A stretch of 64,000 bases of DNA from Staphylococcus aureus (GCF_001027105.1 NZ_CP011526.1:124001-188000), one strand, 5' to 3'; positions 30,201-39,288 are shown, counted from the first letter of the stretch. A program made the numbers and translations. Notes: generated from the sequence alone by a model not told the origin.

Positions 30201-31419
30201 TATTTCAATGCAGACATTATACCAATATAAAACCGTGCGACAGATTGTTAATTATATGTACCAAAATCAACAATCATTAGTTGCATTACCGGATAATCTT
30301 TCGGAATTACAAAAGATTGTTATGTCTCGTTATAACTTGGGTATTTTAGAGGATAGTCTAAGTCATCGACCTCTAGGAAATACACTATTGACTGGCGCGA
30401 CAGGTTTTTTAGGTGCTTATCTGATTGAAGTACTACAAGGATACAGTCATCGCATTTATTGTTTCATACGTGCTGATAATGAGGAAATAGCATGGTATAA
30501 GTTGATGACGAATTTAAATGATTATTTTTCAGAAGAGACGGTTGAAATAATGTTATCAAACATTGAAGTCATTGTTGGTGATTTCGAGTGTATGGATGAT
30601 GTTGTTTTACCAGAAAACATGGATACGATTATTCATGCAGGTGCTCGTACAGATCACTTTGGTGATGATGATGAATTTGAAAAAGTAAATGTTCAAGGTA
30701 CTGTTGATGTCATACGTTTGGCACAACAACATCATGCAAGGTTAATATATGTGTCTACGATAAGTGTGGGAACTTATTTTGATATAGACACAGAAGATGT
30801 GACATTTTCAGAAGCGGATGTCTATAAAGGGCAACTACTAACATCACCATATACACGGAGCAAATTTTATAGTGAATTAAAAGTATTAGAAGCTGTAAAT
30901 AATGGCTTAGATGGTCGGATTGTACGTGTTGGTAATTTGACGAATCCTTACAATGGAAGATGGCATATGAGAAATATAAAGACTAACCGTTTTTCAATGG
31001 TAATGAATGATTTGTTACAACTGGATTGTATCGGGGTTAGCATGGCTGAAATGCCTGTAGATTTTTCTTTTGTGGATACGACTGCAAGACAAATTGTCGC
31101 ATTAGCACAGGTCAACACACCACAAATCATTTACCATGTGCTATCACCTAATAAAATGCCGGTGAAATCTTTGTTAGAATGCGTTAAGCGCAAAGAAATT
31201 GAACTCGTCAGCGATGAATCATTTAATGAAATTTTACAGAAACAAGACATGTACGAAACGATTGGATTAACTAGTGTTGACCGTGAACAACAACTAGCAA
31301 TGATAGATACAACATTAACATTAAAAATAATGAATCACATCAGTGAAAAATGGCCAACGATAACTAACAATTGGCTGTATCATTGGGCACAATATATCAA
31401 AACAATATTCAATAAGTAA
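24244..31419 (+). CDS. ausA: AusA, non-ribosomal peptide synthetase for aureusimines (tyrvalin/phevalin)
   Basis: Start ATG 24244 follows AGAAGGAC with good spacing and gives 2391 residues. Order of domains: a degenerate condensation-like segment (~1-400), adenylation 1 with TSGTTGNPKG at Ser560, carrier 1 (LGGHSL, phosphopantetheine Ser941), condensation with HHIINDG at 1120-1126, adenylation 2 with TSGTTGMPKG at Ser1593, carrier 2 (LGGNSL, Ser1970), and a terminal NAD(P)H reductase with GATGFLG at 2051-2057 and YTRSK (Tyr2203, Lys2207). From the literature, module 1 activates Val and module 2 Tyr or Phe; the reductase releases a dipeptide aldehyde that cyclises to a pyrazinone. ausB follows by 12 bp. 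The N-terminal segment lacks HHxxxDG (DFHVSIFDD at 128-136 instead). Confidence 0.96.
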   Translation: MIMGNLRFQQEYFRIYKNNTESTTHRNAYWVKLAKNVEATKMMYALSTIVQQHASIRHFFDVTTDDNLTMILHEFLPFIEIKQVPSSSANYDLEAFFKQELSTYHFNDSPLFKVKLFQFADAAYILLDFHVSIFDDSQIDIFLDDLCNAYRGNTVINNTRQHAHINRNDDKDNQDASHIALDSNYFRLENNSDIHIDSYFPIKHPFEQALYQTYLIDDMTSIDMASLAVSVYLANHIMSQQHDVTLGIHVPSHLPNDLHGNIVPLTLTIDAKDVCQRFTTDFNKCVLQNMSQLQCAKSSLSLETIFHCYHHMMSCCNDVIEDVHQIHDAHTSLADIEIFPHQHGFKIIYNSAAYDLLSIETLSDLVRNIYLQITEENGNKRTTVDELNLMTERDIQLYDDINLSLPEIDDAQTVVTLFEQQVEATPNHVAVQFDGVFITYQTLNARANDLAHRLRNQYGVEPNDRVAVIAEKSIEMIIAMIGVLKAGGAYVPIDPNYPSDRQEYILKDVTPKVVITYQALYENGKQNINHIDLNKIAWKNIDNLSKCNTLEDHAYVIYTSGTTGNPKGTLIPHRGIVRLVHQNHYVPLNEETTILLSGTIAFDAATFEIYGALLNGGKLIVAKKEQLLNPIAVEQLINENDVNTMWLTSSLFNQIASERIEVLVPLKYLLIGGEVLNAKWVDLLNQKPKHPQIINGYGPTENTTFTTTYNIPNKVPNRIPIGKPILGTHVYIMQGERRCGVGIPGELCTSGFGLAAGYLNQPELTADKFIKDSNINQLMYRSGDIVRLLPDGNIDYLYRKDKQVKIRGFRIELSEVEHALERIQGINKAVVIVQNHDQDQYIVAYYEAMHTLSHNKIKSQLRMTLPEYMIPVNFMHIEQIPITINGKLDKKALPIMDYVDTDAYVAPSTDTEHLLCQIFADILHVNQVGIHDNFFELGGHSLKATLVVNRIEASTGKRLQIGDLLQKPTVFELAQAIAKVQEQNYEVIPETIVKDDYVLSSAQKRMYLLWKSNHKDTVYNVPFLWRLSSELNVAQLRQAVQRLIARHEILRTQYIVVDDEVRQRIVADVAVDFEEVNTHFTDEQEIMRQFVAPFNLEKPSQIRVRYIRSPLHAYLFIDTHHIINDGMSNIQLMNDLNALYQHKLLLPLKLQYKDYSEWMSHRDMTKHRQYWLSQFKDEVPILSLPTDYVRPNIKTTNGAMMSFTMNQQMRQLLQKYVEKHQITDFMFFMSVVMTLLSRYARKDDVVVGSVMSARMHKGTEQMLGMFANTLVYRGQPSPDKMWTQFLQEVKEMSLEAYEHQEYPFECLVNDLDQSHDASRNPLFDVMLVLQNNETNHAHFGHSKLTHIQPKSVTAKFDLSFIIEEDRDDYTINIEYNTDLYHSETVRHMGNQCMIMIDYILKHQDTLQICDIPNGTEELLNWVNTHVNDRMLNVPGNKSIISYFNEVVSRQGNHVALVMNDLTMTYETLRNYVDAIAHMLLSNGVGNGQRVALFTERSFEMIAAMLATVKVGASYIPIDIDFPNKRQGAILEDAKVTAVMSYGVEIETTLPVIQLENAKGFVESKENEQYDDLHGNQLENTAMLDNEMYAIYTSGTTGMPKGVAIRQRNLLNLVHAWSTELQLGDNEVFLQHANIVFDASVMEIYCCLLNGHTLVIPDREERVNPEQLQQLINKHRVTVASIPLQMCSVMEDFYIEKLITGGATSTASFVKYIEKHCGTYFNAYGPSESTVITSYWSHHCGDLIPETIPIGKPLSNIQVYIMSDGLLCGIGMPGELCIAGDSLAIGYINRPELMADKWQNNPFGKGKLYHSGDLARYTSDGQIEFLGRIDKQVKVNGYRIELDEIENAILAIRGISDCVVTVSHFDTHDILNAYYVGEQQVEQDLKQYLNDQLPKYMIPKTITHIDCMPLTTNDKVDTTRLPNPSPIQQSNKVYSEPSNEIEQTFVDVFGEVLKQNDVGVDDDFFELGGNSLEAMLVVSHLKRFGHHISMQTLYQYKTVRQIVNYMYQNQQSLVALPDNLSELQKIVMSRYNLGILEDSLSHRPLGNTLLTGATGFLGAYLIEVLQGYSHRIYCFIRADNEEIAWYKLMTNLNDYFSEETVEIMLSNIEVIVGDFECMDDVVLPENMDTIIHAGARTDHFGDDDEFEKVNVQGTVDVIRLAQQHHARLIYVSTISVGTYFDIDTEDVTFSEADVYKGQLLTSPYTRSKFYSELKVLEAVNNGLDGRIVRVGNLTNPYNGRWHMRNIKTNRFSMVMNDLLQLDCIGVSMAEMPVDFSFVDTTARQIVALAQVNTPQIIYHVLSPNKMPVKSLLECVKRKEIELVSDESFNEILQKQDMYETIGLTSVDREQQLAMIDTTLTLKIMNHISEKWPTITNNWLYHWAQYIKTIFNK

Positions 31420-31431
31420 GTAGGGAAAGTT

Positions 31432-32076
31432 ATGACAGTATTTGTAATGCAATTACAGAGTAACTTGAAAAGTATTGAAGAATTAATATCACAAAGTCGT
31501 TGGTCATATAAAAAACCGCGTACAGTCAACTATAGATACAATCAAGATAAACTCATGCACAGATTGGGAGATATTTTAGTGCAATATGGAATTCAACATG
31601 ACACAGGTTTATTACCACATGAATGGCATTATCACATTTCGCCACGAGGTAAGGCAGATATTGTTCAACACAATCGTGATGGACAGCCCATCTATGTGAG
31701 CTTATCATATAGTTATCCTTATATCGTGTGTGTTGTCGATAAAGAACCAGTTGGTATTGATATCGAAAAGATATCACAACGTTTAGACTGGCGTACGTTA
31801 GTGACGTGTTTCTCTACAAACGAAGCACATCAAATATGTAGTTTAAATGATTTTTATCAAATATGGACACAAAAAGAAAGTTTTACAAAATTGATTGGTG
31901 AAGGTTTAATCAAAGGATTGGACATTTATGATATGACACAATCACACTTTTATCAATCACGTGAAGTGAAGTTCAAACAATTTATTTTTGATCAGTTTAT
32001 GGTACAGGTATGTTTCTTAGGACAGGCACCCTGGGGTTATAAAAAAGTGTCTGTATTTCAGTTATTGAGTAGTTAA
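31432..32076 (+). CDS. ausB: AusB, 4'-phosphopantetheinyl transferase (Sfp type)
   Basis: A 214-residue Sfp-family enzyme that loads the 4'-phosphopantetheine arm on the two carrier domains of AusA. Family motifs: RGKADI in the position of the GKP motif, VSLSYSYPYIVCVVDKEPVGIDIEKI (Mg2+ acidic residues in GIDIE), and the helix WTQKESFTKLIGEG (WxxKE...K). Start ATG after TAGGGAAAG. Cotranscribed with ausA; followed by a hairpin at 32339-32387. Confidence 0.93.
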   Translation: MTVFVMQLQSNLKSIEELISQSRWSYKKPRTVNYRYNQDKLMHRLGDILVQYGIQHDTGLLPHEWHYHISPRGKADIVQHNRDGQPIYVSLSYSYPYIVCVVDKEPVGIDIEKISQRLDWRTLVTCFSTNEAHQICSLNDFYQIWTQKESFTKLIGEGLIKGLDIYDMTQSHFYQSREVKFKQFIFDQFMVQVCFLGQAPWGYKKVSVFQLLSS

Positions 32077-32403
32077 TATGACGTCTGACAGTATCATTGC
32101 GCAGTGATTTTAAACTATACTGCCTAAATGTTTACTGTTAGATGTTTTTTTATTGGAAAAATGAAAGGTGAATACACGATGGCATCATTCAAAATCATGA
32201 CGAGATTAAAGTAAGTGATAAGGTAAAAATATACTGAGCAATATTGAAATTACCGAAAATAATAGTTTGTTACGACGCATTTGAGACTTTAATGCTCACG
32301 TAAGTTGGCTGGAATCATATCATGTCAGTTAATAAAATAACGTGAGCATCAATCATCATACTCAAACGATGATTTAAAACTCACGTTAATGTTAGTCAGT
32401 GTA
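32077..32403. other. Intergenic region between convergent ausB and the YagU-like gene
   Basis: About 325 bp. It holds the hairpin described at 32339-32387, an additional TGCTCACGT (32292-32300) that could pair with the same arm, and an 11-codon frame starting ATG 32180 behind AAAGGTGA, which I regard as a possible gene remnant, not a gene. Confidence 0.5.
32339..32387. terminator. Nested hairpin, possible bidirectional terminator
   Basis: AACGTGAG (32339-32346) pairs with CTCACGTT (32380-32387), and inside it ATCATC pairs with GATGAT. The T-run is poor on either strand, so terminator function is tentative, but the position between convergent genes fits. Confidence 0.55.
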
Positions 32404-32898
32404 TTAATTTAATTTATAGCGATAGACAAAATGTTGTCGCACTAATTCAATTGTCATCATCCAGACGATATGGCCAAAGAATTCTGACAGATGCTCTTGG
32501 AATGGTTGATCCCACACAGCAGGTACAGTATGCATGATTGGCATAATGATAAGGTGGAATAATACCCAAATAGCAATACCAAAAACAGCACCTTGTCCCA
32601 TTGCTAAGTAAGCGTATTTTTTAACTAATATGCAGTAAATAATTGCAATGACGATAGAAAAACTAAAGTGGACAATAAAGCTTACCCAAGGCAATTCCAT
32701 ATTTGAAAATGTATATGTTTGATGCGTAAACTCACTACTAAATCCTAATTGTTGCAATAACTCTTGAGGTGGGTTCGTTGCATTACGTTCTGGTGTGCGA
32801 GGTGGAAACATGACCTCCCAACCTAATTTTACAATTCCAGATAACAAGCCACCGATAATTCCAGCATAAATGAATATACCCATTTGTCGTTTCGTCAA
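32404..32898 (-). CDS. YagU-like integral membrane protein (DUF1440)
   Basis: A 164-residue protein with four hydrophobic segments. It begins MTKRQMGIFIYAGIIGGLLSGIVKLGWEVMFPPRTPERNATNPP-type sequence, where GGLLSGIVKLGWE and FPPRTPERNA match the YagU/DUF1440 inner membrane family (acid-resistance-linked in E. coli). A GGAGTCC-type ribosome binding site precedes ATG 32898. It stands alone, convergent with ausB. Function in staphylococci not known to me. Confidence 0.8.
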   Translation of the reverse strand: MTKRQMGIFIYAGIIGGLLSGIVKLGWEVMFPPRTPERNATNPPQELLQQLGFSSEFTHQTYTFSNMELPWVSFIVHFSFSIVIAIIYCILVKKYAYLAMGQGAVFGIAIWVLFHLIIMPIMHTVPAVWDQPFQEHLSEFFGHIVWMMTIELVRQHFVYRYKLN

Positions 32899-33152
32899 CT
32901 TAAGGACTCCTCTCTATTTACTATCCTCATTATAGTATTTTGTGAAAATAATCACAATAAAAAGCTTTGCAAAACTTAAAATATTTTGATAAACAAATTT
33001 GTAAAAGGTTATTAGTTTTTTACATCTCATATTGTATCGTACTGTATTCAAAATTGTTAACGAGATGAACGGTAAATAAATGTTTTAGCGCAATGGATAA
33101 TCGAACTGGAATCATCTCGCGTGTCAAAACTTGTTAGGCCTTAATTTCATAG

Positions 33153-33917
33153 TTATGAATTAAGGATTGTTGTGCCAACAAAATCATTATTGTAAATAGA
33201 TTCAATGATATTTGGCTTGTTTCCTGATGCAATGATAACTTTAGGACAGCCATTTTCAATCGCATTTTTGGCATCTAGCACTTTGGGAATCATACCTCCA
33301 TAAATATCACCATGTTCAATATATTGATGAATATCGACTAATGGCAATTGAGGTATAACAACATCATTGATGAGTACACCTGCAATATTACTTAATACAT
33401 AAATAGGCGCTTTTAATGATGATGCAATAAAATAGGCAAGCGTGTCAGCATTAATATTGTAAAATTCTCCATCATGGTTATTGAAACCAATCGAATTGAT
33501 GATAGGTACAAATTTAGTACATAAATACTGTAAAGCATCCTTATTTAAAGCGGTCGGAACACCGACATATCCATATTGTTGATCAAAAGATGTAATTTCA
33601 AACAGCTGTGCATCCAAACCACATAAGCCTATTGCAGAACATTGGTGCTGGTTAAATTGAGCTACTAATGCAGTGTTAACGTCTGCAATGAGCGTGTGTT
33701 TAGTAATGGTCATGGTTGCTTTATCAGTCACTCTTAGGCCATTAACAAAGTGTGGCTCGATTTGCTGGTTTGATAATGCTTCATTAATAAATGGGCCACC
33801 GCCATGAACGATAATGGGGTAGATGTTGTTTGATCGTAAATGCTTAATGTTGTTAATAATTGATGGATGCATGTCACTAAGTGTACTGCCACCAATTTTA
33901 ATGACAATAAATTTCAT
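33153..33917 (-). CDS. argB: ArgB, N-acetylglutamate kinase
   Basis: A 254-residue amino acid kinase: IKIGGSTLSD at the N-terminus (ATP phosphate-binding Lys and GG), VHGGGPFINEAL (acetylglutamate site), RVTDKATM, and GGMIPKVLDAKNAIENG near the C-terminus. It phosphorylates N-acetylglutamate, the second step of ornithine synthesis. It is the last gene of the reverse-strand unit rocD-argC-argJ-argB, 15 bp after argJ. Confidence 0.95.
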   Translation of the reverse strand: MKFIVIKIGGSTLSDMHPSIINNIKHLRSNNIYPIIVHGGGPFINEALSNQQIEPHFVNGLRVTDKATMTITKHTLIADVNTALVAQFNQHQCSAIGLCGLDAQLFEITSFDQQYGYVGVPTALNKDALQYLCTKFVPIINSIGFNNHDGEFYNINADTLAYFIASSLKAPIYVLSNIAGVLINDVVIPQLPLVDIHQYIEHGDIYGGMIPKVLDAKNAIENGCPKVIIASGNKPNIIESIYNNDFVGTTILNS

Positions 33918-33932
33918 CTAACCAACACCACC

Positions 33933-35174
33933 TTATGTTCGATATGATGCGTTGATACGCACATAATCATAGGATAAATCACAACCGTATGCAGTCGCTG
34001 CAGCGTTACCTAAACCAAGCTGAACGTCAATTGTGACATTTTCATGAGTTAATGTATTCGACATAGCTTGCTCATCAAATAGTACAGCCATACCTTTATC
34101 AACGACAGGTATTTGGTTCAGTTGAACATATGTGCAGTTAGGATCAATTTCACATCCGCTGTAGCCAATAGCTGTAATGATTCGACCAAAATTGGCATCT
34201 TCGCCAAAAATAGCTGATTTTACTAGATTTGAACTTACGATAGTTTTACCGATTTTTCTTGCATCTGATATTGATTTAGCGCCTGACACATTGACGCTGA
34301 TTAACTTTGTTGCGCCTTCGCCATCTCTGGCTATAGCTTTAGCTAAAAATGTACAGACAAAATTGAATGCATCAACAAATGTTTCCCATTGTGGATGGTC
34401 TTGACTAAGTATTTGGTGTTCAACTTGGTGATTTGCCATGACTAATACCATGTCATTTGTACTTGTATCGCCATCAACAGTAATCATATTAAATGTATGG
34501 TCAGTCGAAGATTTTAATAATTGATGAAGTGTATTCGATTCAATCGATGCATCGGTTGTTATAAAAGCAAGCATGGTAGCCATATTTGGGTGAATCATAC
34601 CTGAACCTTTGGTGCTACCACCAATTGTAACGGTTTTACCATCGATTTTTAGTGATACAGCGATATGTTTTGTACAGGTATCAGTTGTTAAAATTGCCTC
34701 GTTAAACGCACCTGGCGTTGCAAAATTAGCATCCTTAATATGTTCGGTCCCAGTCTTAATTTTATCCATAGGCAAATATTCACCAATGACCCCAGTTGAA
34801 GCAACAGCAACATGCTCAGATGGTATTTGAAGTTGTTGAGCAACCCATGTTTGTGTTTGTCGTGCATCATCTATGCCTTGTTGACCGGTACAAGAATTTG
34901 CATTAGCTGAATTAACAACAAGTGCTTGTAATTTTCCTTTAGACTTTTGTAAAGTGTCTTCAGTGACAATAAGTGGTGCAGCTTTAAACTGATTTAAAGT
35001 ATATACGGCAGCTGCACTTGCCAAAGACGATGAGTAAATCCACCCAAAGTCTTTTTTGTTAGCGCGTAAACCGATGTGCATACCACCAGCCGTGAAGCCT
35101 TGAGGTGTACTGATATCGCCATGTTTAATAATTGAAAAGTTATATTGTTGTGATGTCGTTTCTTGATGTTTCAT
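33933..35174 (-). CDS. argJ: ArgJ, ornithine acetyltransferase / N-acetylglutamate synthase
   Basis: A 413-residue ArgJ precursor that cuts itself at the Ala199-Thr200 bond in [16 protein letters not shown]; the new N-terminal Thr200 is the nucleophile. [13 protein letters not shown] forms the oxyanion-hole region. It moves the acetyl group from N-acetylornithine to glutamate, closing the acetyl cycle; whether it is mono- or bifunctional cannot be read from sequence. Because this cyclic pathway recycles the acetyl group, no argE-type deacetylase is needed. Start ATG 35174 with AAGGGGTG upstream. Confidence 0.94.
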   Translation of the reverse strand: MKHQETTSQQYNFSIIKHGDISTPQGFTAGGMHIGLRANKKDFGWIYSSSLASAAAVYTLNQFKAAPLIVTEDTLQKSKGKLQALVVNSANANSCTGQQGIDDARQTQTWVAQQLQIPSEHVAVASTGVIGEYLPMDKIKTGTEHIKDANFATPGAFNEAILTTDTCTKHIAVSLKIDGKTVTIGGSTKGSGMIHPNMATMLAFITTDASIESNTLHQLLKSSTDHTFNMITVDGDTSTNDMVLVMANHQVEHQILSQDHPQWETFVDAFNFVCTFLAKAIARDGEGATKLISVNVSGAKSISDARKIGKTIVSSNLVKSAIFGEDANFGRIITAIGYSGCEIDPNCTYVQLNQIPVVDKGMAVLFDEQAMSNTLTHENVTIDVQLGLGNAAATAYGCDLSYDYVRINASYRT

Positions 35175-35185
35175 TCTAACACCCC

Positions 35186-36217
35186 TTATGGATAAACTGG
35201 TGATTGATTTAGGCCAGTCGTCACTTCAAAATCATATAATATATTTAAATTTTGAATGGCTTGCCCACTTGCGCCTTTGACAAGGTTATCAATCACTGAT
35301 ACTAAAATTGCTGTTTGCGTTGTTTCATCTACATAGATGCCGATATCGCAGTAGTTACTACCGAGTACTTCTTTTGTGGTTGGAAAAGTCCCAATATCTC
35401 TAATTCTGACAAATGGCTGATTAGCATAATAAGAGGTCATTAATTTATGTAATGATTCAGTCGTATATTCAGATGATAATTTGACATATATTGTTGATAA
35501 AATACCTCGTGTCATTGGTACGAGATGTGGTGTAAATATGACTGATACATCTTGACCCGCAATGATAGATAAATATTGCTCGATTTCCGGTTTGTGTTTA
35601 TGGTTTCCGATTGCATAAGCGCTTAGATTTTCATTCATTTCTGAAAAATGAACACGTTGTGATAATGAACGACCAGCACCTGACACGCCGGTCTTAGCAT
35701 CAATAATAATAGATGACAAATCTACTATTTTTTCGCTAATAAGTGGATGTAATGCTAATAATGTTGCTGTAGGGAAACAGCCAGGATTAGAAATGAGCTT
35801 CGTTCCATTGTTATCAAACGATTGCCATTCTGAAATGCTGTAAATAGCATGATTCAAATCATCTTGTGCTGCAGCAGTTTCTTTGTAATATGCTTCATAT
35901 ATTTCACGATTCTTAATTCTAAATGCGCCAGATAAATCGATAACATGAATACCTTTTTCTACTAAGGGAGGGATACATGTTTTACTTACGGGTGCTGGTG
36001 TCGCAAAGAAAATTACATCACAGTCATTATTGTCCACTGTAAGTGCTTCGAAATGTTGCATAATATGTTGTAAATGTGGAAATGTTAATTTCAACGGTTC
36101 ATCTACTTTTGAATGTGAGTAGATGTGTGCAATCGTTACATGAGGATGTGTTTGTAACAATCGAATTAATTCAATTGCGCCATAACCGCTACCGCCAACG
36201 ATACCTACTTTAATCAT
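35186..36217 (-). CDS. argC: ArgC, N-acetyl-gamma-glutamyl-phosphate reductase
   Basis: Two adjacent ATGs follow GGAGGG; the second (36217) has the better spacing and gives 343 residues beginning [17 protein letters not shown], with the NADP-binding GGSGYGA. The catalytic Cys is in SNPGCFPTA (residue 147), and [10 protein letters not shown] and the His in [12 protein letters not shown] are the other family landmarks. It reduces N-acetylglutamyl-5-phosphate to the semialdehyde, which the neighbouring aminotransferase converts to N-acetylornithine. Confidence 0.94.
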   Translation of the reverse strand: MIKVGIVGGSGYGAIELIRLLQTHPHVTIAHIYSHSKVDEPLKLTFPHLQHIMQHFEALTVDNNDCDVIFFATPAPVSKTCIPPLVEKGIHVIDLSGAFRIKNREIYEAYYKETAAAQDDLNHAIYSISEWQSFDNNGTKLISNPGCFPTATLLALHPLISEKIVDLSSIIIDAKTGVSGAGRSLSQRVHFSEMNENLSAYAIGNHKHKPEIEQYLSIIAGQDVSVIFTPHLVPMTRGILSTIYVKLSSEYTTESLHKLMTSYYANQPFVRIRDIGTFPTTKEVLGSNYCDIGIYVDETTQTAILVSVIDNLVKGASGQAIQNLNILYDFEVTTGLNQSPVYP

Positions 36218-36255
36218 CATGAATCCCTCCTATGTCATATATAAATGATTAATTG

Positions 36256-37440
36256 TTAATTTTTAAAAACGTCTTGAAAAGCTGCAACAATTTGATGGAT
36301 TTCCTCTTTATCAATGACTAGAGGTGGAGACAATCGAATGATAGTACGATGCGTGTCTTTGCATAAGATTCCACGTTGAATCAGTTGATCCACAAAAGGT
36401 GCAGCATCTGTGTTAAGCTCTATGCCTATAAATAAACCACGACCTCTAATTTCTTTAATACTAGGATGTTTAAGTTGTAGCAACGCTTTTAATAAAAATG
36501 AACCTAAGCGTTCTGATCGTTCAACCAGTTGTTCATCTTTAAGTACATCAAGCGCTGCCGTCGATATTGCAATGGCTAAAGGGTTACCACCAAATGTTGA
36601 ACCATGTGTACCTGGTGTTAGAACACGCATGACATCATTATTTGCAAGTACAGCAGATACAGGGTATAAGCCGCCACCCAATGCCTTACCTAAAATATAA
36701 ATGTCTGGAACGACTTGCTCCCATTCCATAGCAAACCATTTCCCAGTTCTACCAAGACCAACTTGAATTTCATCTGCAATCAATAATATTTGATGTTTAT
36801 CACATAGTTGACGCACAGCTTGAATATATCCTTTCGGTGGTATATTAACGCCACCTTCACCTTGAATTGGTTCCAAAATAATTGCTGCTGTATTCGGTGA
36901 AATAGCTTGTGTTAATTGTTCAATGTCTCCAAAATCTACTGTTGTAGTGCCTTGAAGTAGGGGGTGAAATCCTGCTTTATATGCGTCGTGGTTAGATAGT
37001 GATAATGAGCCAAGTGTACGACCGTGAAAATTGTTATTCATAGCGATGATTTCAACTTGTCCGTCAGTAATGCCTTTAACTTCAGAGCCCCATTTTCTAG
37101 CAATTTTAATGGCTGCTTCAACAGCTTCAGTACCAGAGTTAAGGGGGAGTACTTTGTCTTTCTTAGCAAGATGACAAATTTTTTCTTCCCATTTCCCGAG
37201 ATTGTCACTATAAAGGACACGTGAAATGATAGACAACTTTGAAGCTTGTTCTGTCATCGCTTTAACAATTGTTGGATGACAATGGCCTTGGTTTGCAACT
37301 GAAAAACCCGAAATGCAATCTATATATTGTTTGCCATCAGTATCCCAAACTTTGACACCTTTACCTTTAGAAATGACAAGCTTAAGTGGTGCATAATTAT
37401 TAGAGCTATAATAATCAGTTAATTCAATGATTGAATTCAT
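36256..37440 (-). CDS. rocD: Class III aminotransferase, RocD1-like, in the arginine cluster
   Basis: Start ATG 37440 follows AAAGGAGGGAGACCG, giving 394 residues; the longer frame would place that Shine-Dalgarno inside the gene. PLP enzyme of the ornithine/acetylornithine aminotransferase family: NSGTEAVEAA (phosphate binding), NNFHGRTLGS, LIADEIQVGLGRTGK, and the PLP Lys252 in ILGKALGGG. Overall it resembles ornithine aminotransferase (YYSSNNYAPL start). Being first gene of the unit with argC-argJ-argB, it most likely supplies the missing ArgD step (N-acetylglutamate semialdehyde to N-acetylornithine); genuine ornithine aminotransferase activity is the alternative. Confidence 0.9.
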   Translation of the reverse strand: MNSIIELTDYYSSNNYAPLKLVISKGKGVKVWDTDGKQYIDCISGFSVANQGHCHPTIVKAMTEQASKLSIISRVLYSDNLGKWEEKICHLAKKDKVLPLNSGTEAVEAAIKIARKWGSEVKGITDGQVEIIAMNNNFHGRTLGSLSLSNHDAYKAGFHPLLQGTTTVDFGDIEQLTQAISPNTAAIILEPIQGEGGVNIPPKGYIQAVRQLCDKHQILLIADEIQVGLGRTGKWFAMEWEQVVPDIYILGKALGGGLYPVSAVLANNDVMRVLTPGTHGSTFGGNPLAIAISTAALDVLKDEQLVERSERLGSFLLKALLQLKHPSIKEIRGRGLFIGIELNTDAAPFVDQLIQRGILCKDTHRTIIRLSPPLVIDKEEIHQIVAAFQDVFKN

Positions 37441-37487
37441 CGGTCTCCCTCCTTTATATTTATACATTTTAAAGAATTAATATTAAT

Positions 37488-37516
37488 ATATTACAGTTGT
37501 TCAATATAAGTGTCAA
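37488..37516 (-). promoter_or_regulatory. Sigma-A promoter of the rocD-argCJB unit
   Basis: On the reverse strand TTGACA (37511-37516) and TAATAT (37488-37493) are separated by 17 bases, about 50 bp upstream of the rocD start. I see no clear ARG-box palindrome around it. Confidence 0.75.
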
Positions 37517-37644
37517 ATGTAAATTTAATAATATAAAGATAAGGTTGTGTTTGTATTAATGTGATTTGTAAAATGAAAGTACTAATATTTTTTGTGGATA
37601 ATCATTGATATGTATGTATACGATTGCAGTTTAATGTAGTATGA

Positions 37645-37688
37645 ATAAAAAATGCCACAAGCATATGTTTAACATATGACTGTGGCAT
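37645..37688 (-). terminator. Intrinsic terminator after brnQ
   Basis: On the reverse strand ATGCCACA pairs with TGTGGCAT, with an inner CATATG/CATATG palindrome, followed by TTTTTATT. Confidence 0.9.
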
Positions 37689-37692
37689 AGTA

Positions 37693-39048
37693 TTATGCTT
37701 GTGGAATTTTACGATGCTTAATTTTATAAATAATGAAGCCGATAATGAAACCAATCAAACTGAGAACAACCCAGCCCATACCAATGTCTGATAATGGTAA
37801 ATATTTTTGGCTGAAATTAATCAAAGTTTGTGAGAATGATGTGCTTGAAATGAACTCTGGACTAGCTTTTAATCCATCTACTAATGCAGCAATCATTGTA
37901 AAGAAAATGGTACATTGATAAATAAGTTTTGAATGATGGAATTTGCTACTAAATAATGTTAGTACAATCAAGGCAATTGCTAATGGATATAAGAACATTA
38001 ACACTGGGACTGAGTACATAATAATCTTAGTTAAACCAACATTCGCGAATAAGAACGAAATAAAGCTTACAACTGTTGCAATCGCTAGGTAATTCATTTT
38101 AGGGAAAAGGTGTTCGAATGTTTCTGAAAATGCCGTAATCAAACCGATGGCTGTTTTTAAACAAGCAACCATAACGATAAGTGACAACAGGACGATACCG
38201 TAGTTACCTAAGTAGTATTGAGTAATTTGCGCTAAGGCAATACCACCATTTTCACTAAGTTTGAAATGACCAATACTTAATGTACCCATGATTGCTAGTA
38301 GGGTATAAATGATCCCCATCATAATGATACTGATAGTACCAGACTTAATTGTTTCTTTAGCGATATCAGTTGGATTTTCGATACCTAACTTTTTAATCGT
38401 TGCAACAATGATAATACCAAATGCCAATGACGCTAGCGCATCTAAGGTATTGTATCCATCTAAAAAGCCGTTAAATAAGGCATGTGATTGATATTGTTTA
38501 CTAATAGGTGCATCAGATATGCCACCTAATGGATGGATAAAAGCAAATAATAAAATAATTGCTAATAATACTAAGAATACCGGATTTAAAAATTTACCGA
38601 TATATTCTAAAATTCTTGATGGCTTTCTCGCAAAAAACCATGCAATCACAAAGAAGACGAAGCTAAAAATAAATAAATATAAAGTGATTTGCTTTGGTGA
38701 TAAAAATGGCGAAAATGCAATTTCAAATGATGTCGTTGCCAGTCTAGGTAAGGCGAAAAATGGTCCGATAACTAGATATAAGGCAATCGTGAAAATGTAA
38801 GCATATGTTTTATTAACACGCGATGCAATTTCAAATAAACCAGATGTCTTTGAAATGCCAATAGCAATGATACCTAGAAATGGTAAGCCAATTGCTGTAA
38901 TTAAAAATCCTAAGTTAGCGATAAAAACGTTAGAACCAGCAGCTTGACCCAAGTGTATTGGGAAGATAAGATTGCCGGCACCAAAGAATAAACCAAATAA
39001 CATAGAACCTATAAACATGTTTTCTTTAAATGTTAGTTTCTTCTTCAT
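37693..39048 (-). CDS. brnQ: BrnQ, branched-chain amino acid:cation symporter
   Basis: A 451-residue LIVCS-family carrier with about 12 membrane segments. The start [39 protein letters not shown] region ([11 protein letters not shown]) and [18 protein letters not shown] are typical. It imports Leu, Ile and Val with Na+ or H+. S. aureus has several BrnQ copies; the one in this arg-ipdC neighbourhood is the copy usually called BrnQ1. A CodY-like box lies about 100 bp upstream (39151-39165), which fits branched-chain amino acid control. Confidence 0.92.
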   Translation of the reverse strand: MKKKLTFKENMFIGSMLFGLFFGAGNLIFPIHLGQAAGSNVFIANLGFLITAIGLPFLGIIAIGISKTSGLFEIASRVNKTYAYIFTIALYLVIGPFFALPRLATTSFEIAFSPFLSPKQITLYLFIFSFVFFVIAWFFARKPSRILEYIGKFLNPVFLVLLAIILLFAFIHPLGGISDAPISKQYQSHALFNGFLDGYNTLDALASLAFGIIIVATIKKLGIENPTDIAKETIKSGTISIIMMGIIYTLLAIMGTLSIGHFKLSENGGIALAQITQYYLGNYGIVLLSLIVMVACLKTAIGLITAFSETFEHLFPKMNYLAIATVVSFISFLFANVGLTKIIMYSVPVLMFLYPLAIALIVLTLFSSKFHHSKLIYQCTIFFTMIAALVDGLKASPEFISSTSFSQTLINFSQKYLPLSDIGMGWVVLSLIGFIIGFIIYKIKHRKIPQA

Positions 39049-39150
39049 ATATGTATTTGTTCTCCTTTTTAGAACTTATAAAAATCTACTTAATTAAGAT
39101 AATATCAAAAATTAAACATAAAGTGATACATAATTTTGCAATAAATACTA

Positions 39151-39165
39151 AATTTTTTGAAAATT
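39151..39165. promoter_or_regulatory. CodY-like box upstream of brnQ
   Basis: AATTTTTTGAAAATT matches the CodY consensus AATTTTCWGAAAATT at 14 of 15 positions. It is about 105 bp upstream of the brnQ start. CodY repression in the presence of branched-chain amino acids and GTP would be expected. Confidence 0.75.
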
Positions 39166-39288
39166 CCGGAATAAATACTGTTTTTTATGTAGTAGGGGCG
39201 TAAGTTAAGAACGATTTAACAGATATAGAATATGTTAAATATAGAAGGTTAGACAACCCGACGTATTAATACTTTGTGAAATAAAGAT

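Noticed and set aside
32180..32215. 11-codon frame after a good ribosome binding site
   Set aside because: Too short and without resemblance to known small toxins or phenol-soluble modulins; kept only as a possible remnant.
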